Source of the DNA: Rhizobium lusitanum | GTDB lineage: Bacteria; Pseudomonadota; Alphaproteobacteria; Rhizobiales; Rhizobiaceae | Direction of reading: 5' to 3' | DNA length: 64,000 nt | NCBI RefSeq assembly: GCF_014189535.1 | Contig: NZ_CP050307.1 | Span: forward strand, 744,001-808,000 | Part shown: positions 62,571 to 64,000 of the stretch, piece after piece | Numbering within the stretch: position 1 is the first letter of the stretch | Layout: each line of letters starts with the position of its first letter | Made by a program: the position numbers and the translations under genes | The notes under the pieces: model-generated | Told to the model about the DNA's origin: nothing | The model's database searches: none | What the model saw: the letters and a program-made list of their open reading frames with translations, nothing else

Positions 62571-62729
62571 TCATCGAAGCAATGCACCTCCTCCCGCAGA
62601 GCTTCGATGATGCGGGCGCCCTTATCCTCCTCCCAAGGTCGCCTGCGGGAACGGCAGCACTCCTCCTCCCAGCTGCTGTTCGGTTCTTTTCGAAAAGCCT
62701 GCCGCACCTCCTCCCGCGGCAGGCTTTTT
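62571..62729 (+). ncRNA. Array of four CCUCCUCCC-loop hairpins (cuckoo/CcsR-type small RNAs)
   Basis: Four hairpins in 159 bases each show CCTCCTCCC in the loop (62587-62595, 62626-62634, 62662-62670, 62707-62715). The stems are TCATCGAAGC/GCTTCGATGA (62571-62610); GCGGGCG/CGCCTGC with inner CCTT/AAGG (62612-62646); GAACGGCAGC/GCTGCTGTTC with one G-U (62649-62681); and a perfect 13-bp stem AAAAGCCTGCCGC/GCGGCAGGCTTTT (62693-62728) that is also a Rho-independent terminator. Stems differ in sequence but loops are constant, which shows selection on an exposed anti-Shine-Dalgarno-like motif. Location after a DUF1127 gene matches CcsR1-4 of Rhodobacter. Two tandem two-hairpin RNAs are the likely products. 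The other 556-base gap sequence (62431-62570, 62730-62919) shows no gene. Confidence 0.88.
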
Positions 62730-62919
62730 CGTTTTGGGCCGAGCCGAATTTCTCCGGCGACCCGACTGGGAACCAGTCAGATCCTCACGCGCAAATCCTG
62801 ACGCCAATGTGATCCCGCCCTCTCGTAAAAATTGATCATGCCCCTATGTGCGTAATAGAGAACGCGCTAGATCGGTCGGTACGTCGCAATTGTATCCGCC
62901 GAAAATCAGGAGTTTGAGC

Positions 62920-63795
62920 ATGACCGATTCTGCCGAATACACGCCGCCGAAGATCTGGGTCTGGAACAAGGCGAATGGCGGCCAGTTTGCCAATATCAAT
63001 CGTCCGATCGCCGGGCCGACGCACGAAAAGGAATTGCCGGTCGGCCGCCATCCTCTCCAGCTCTATTCGCTGGGAACACCGAACGGGGTGAAGGTCACGA
63101 TCTTGCTCGAGGAGTTGCTGGCGCTGGGCCATAGCGGCGCCGAGTACGATGCCTGGCTGATCAAGATCGGCGACGGCGATCAGTTCGGAAGCGGTTTCGT
63201 TGATGTTAATCCAAACTCCAAGATTCCGGCGCTGCTAGATCGTAGCGGCCCGACCCCGATCCGGGTCTTCGAATCCGGTTCAATCCTGACCTATCTCGCC
63301 GAAAAATTCGGGGCGTTCCTGCCGACCGAACAGCCGGCGCGCGCCGAATGCCTGTCTTGGCTGTTCTGGCAGATGGGCAGCGCTCCTTATCTCGGTGGCG
63401 GCTTTGGCCATTTCTACGCCTATGCGCCGACAAAGATCGAATACGCGATCGACCGTTTCGCCATGGAGGTGAAGCGCGAGCTCGACGTTCTCGACCGCCG
63501 TCTCGCCGAAAGCGAATATCTGGGTGGAAAGGACTATACGATCGCCGATATTGCCGTCTGGCCCTGGTATGGCGGACTAGTGAAGGGCTGGCAGTATGGC
63601 GCGGCCGAGTTCCTTCAGGTGCAGGATTACAAGAATGTCCAGCGCTGGGCCGAGGCAATCTTTGCACGACCGGCCGTGAAGCGCGGTCGCAAGGTCAATC
63701 GCCTGTCCGGCGATCCCGCCGACCAATTGCATGAGCGTCACGACGCCAGCGATTTCGACACCAAGACCCAGGACAAGCTTACGGCCGCTGGCTAA
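62920..63795 (+). CDS. yghU: Glutathione S-transferase, YghU (Nu class) type
   Basis: This 291-residue cytoplasmic enzyme with thioredoxin-like N-terminal (~45-130; LQLYSLGTPNGVKVTILLEEL) and helical C-terminal domain (~140-260; FWQMGSAPYLGGGFGHFYAYAP) closely follows YghU/YfcG proteins. The characteristic extended N-terminus reads KIWVWNKANGGQFANINRPIAGPTHEKELPVG. Such proteins bind two glutathiones and reduce disulfides or peroxides. The ATG at 62920 has AGGAG eight bases before it. It is monocistronic with its own terminator. Confidence 0.94.
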   Translation: MTDSAEYTPPKIWVWNKANGGQFANINRPIAGPTHEKELPVGRHPLQLYSLGTPNGVKVTILLEELLALGHSGAEYDAWLIKIGDGDQFGSGFVDVNPNSKIPALLDRSGPTPIRVFESGSILTYLAEKFGAFLPTEQPARAECLSWLFWQMGSAPYLGGGFGHFYAYAPTKIEYAIDRFAMEVKRELDVLDRRLAESEYLGGKDYTIADIAVWPWYGGLVKGWQYGAAEFLQVQDYKNVQRWAEAIFARPAVKRGRKVNRLSGDPADQLHERHDASDFDTKTQDKLTAAG

Positions 63796-63817
63796 GCAAC
63801 CTACTCATTCGTGCTTG

Positions 63818-63847
63818 AGCCCGTCGCCATCATGGCGGCGGGCTTTT
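63818..63847 (+). terminator. Rho-independent terminator after yghU
   Basis: An 11-bp stem AGCCCGTCGCC/GGCGGCGGGCT (one G-U) with a 5-base loop is followed by TTTT, 22 bases after the yghU stop. Confidence 0.9.
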
Positions 63848-63980
63848 CATATTTGCGACTACCGATGCTTTTCCGATCGGCACGTCAGCCTCGCTCCATC
63901 TTGTTTGGCCAAATGTCTCATAGACATCGATGCGCGCATTCGAAGTGCGTCGATGAAGGACCGCAAGGGGAATGCCGCGC

Positions 63981-64000
63981 ATGCAAGAGAGCTTTGACGA
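63981..64000 (+). CDS. Possible start of a gene running off the window
   Basis: ATG at 63981 follows AAGGGG at a ten-base spacing and reads MQESFD to the window end. Too short to identify. The preceding 130 bases hold no recognised feature and could carry its promoter. Confidence 0.35.

Noticed and set aside
62582..62812. A 76-codon frame across the hairpin array
   Set aside because: It crosses four perfect hairpins and a terminator; the RNA interpretation explains the sequence better and no ribosome-binding site is present.

Overview
The window is about 60% GC chromosomal or large-replicon DNA from an alphaproteobacterium, most likely a Rhizobium (Rhizobium/Agrobacterium/Sinorhizobium group). 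The pointers are RirA-type iron boxes, a fused L-carnitine dehydrogenase/thioesterase, a RuBisCO-like D-apiose cluster, and a DUF1127 gene followed by CCUCCUCCC hairpins. I see no rRNA, tRNA, insertion sequence, phage gene or CRISPR array. It reads as a catabolic and transport region for a plant-associated, root-exudate-using bacterium.

Layout. 1-5.4 kb: siderophore ABC transporter (two FecCD permeases, one apparently frameshifted, plus ATPase) divergent from a TonB-dependent receptor, with a matching RirA-type box in front of each. 5.4-8.9 kb: a membrane GGDEF/EAL protein divergent from a methyltransferase of the 3-hydroxypalmitate methyl ester type. 8.9-17.3 kb: a two-component system divergent from a complete tripartite RND efflux pump. 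17.4-20.4 kb: LysR regulator, two YdcZ-type small transporters and an HSL-family esterase.

20.4-35.3 kb: ten genes in one direction, divergent from a CdhR-like AraC regulator. They encode 3-dehydrocarnitine cleavage enzyme, L-carnitine dehydrogenase-thioesterase, acyl-CoA dehydrogenase, ADP-forming-type acyl-CoA synthetase, CaiD-like hydratase, a five-domain peptide-type ABC importer and a CocE/NonD hydrolase. Together they can be read as uptake and breakdown of gamma-butyrobetaine, carnitine and possibly acylcarnitines to glycine betaine. 35.3-43.6 kb: LysR/EamA pair, then a LacI regulator with two phased palindromic operators in front of an amino-acid-type ABC system (fused permease-ATPase) and an FAD oxidase, then small poorly known membrane genes.

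43.7-57.1 kb: D-apiose cluster. It holds a ribose-type ABC importer with a DUF2291 lipoprotein, apiose dehydrogenase, apionate lactonase, apionate oxidoisomerase, 3-oxo-isoapionate kinase (DUF1537), a RuBisCO-like protein, dihydroxyacetone-kinase-type subunits K and L, and a divergent NanR-like GntR regulator with repeated GGTAT(A/G)AT sites. 57.2-61.8 kb: uppP and small genes, then a thiamine salvage operon thiM-thiE-thiD-SDR behind a TPP riboswitch. 62-64 kb: a 48-residue DUF1127 gene followed by an array of hairpins carrying CCTCCTCCC in their loops (cuckoo/CcsR-type small RNAs), then a yghU-type glutathione transferase.

The two strongest leads are the RNA-hairpin array at 62.4-62.73 kb and the extended carnitine/butyrobetaine operon with its unusual CoA-activation enzyme and linked importer and hydrolase.
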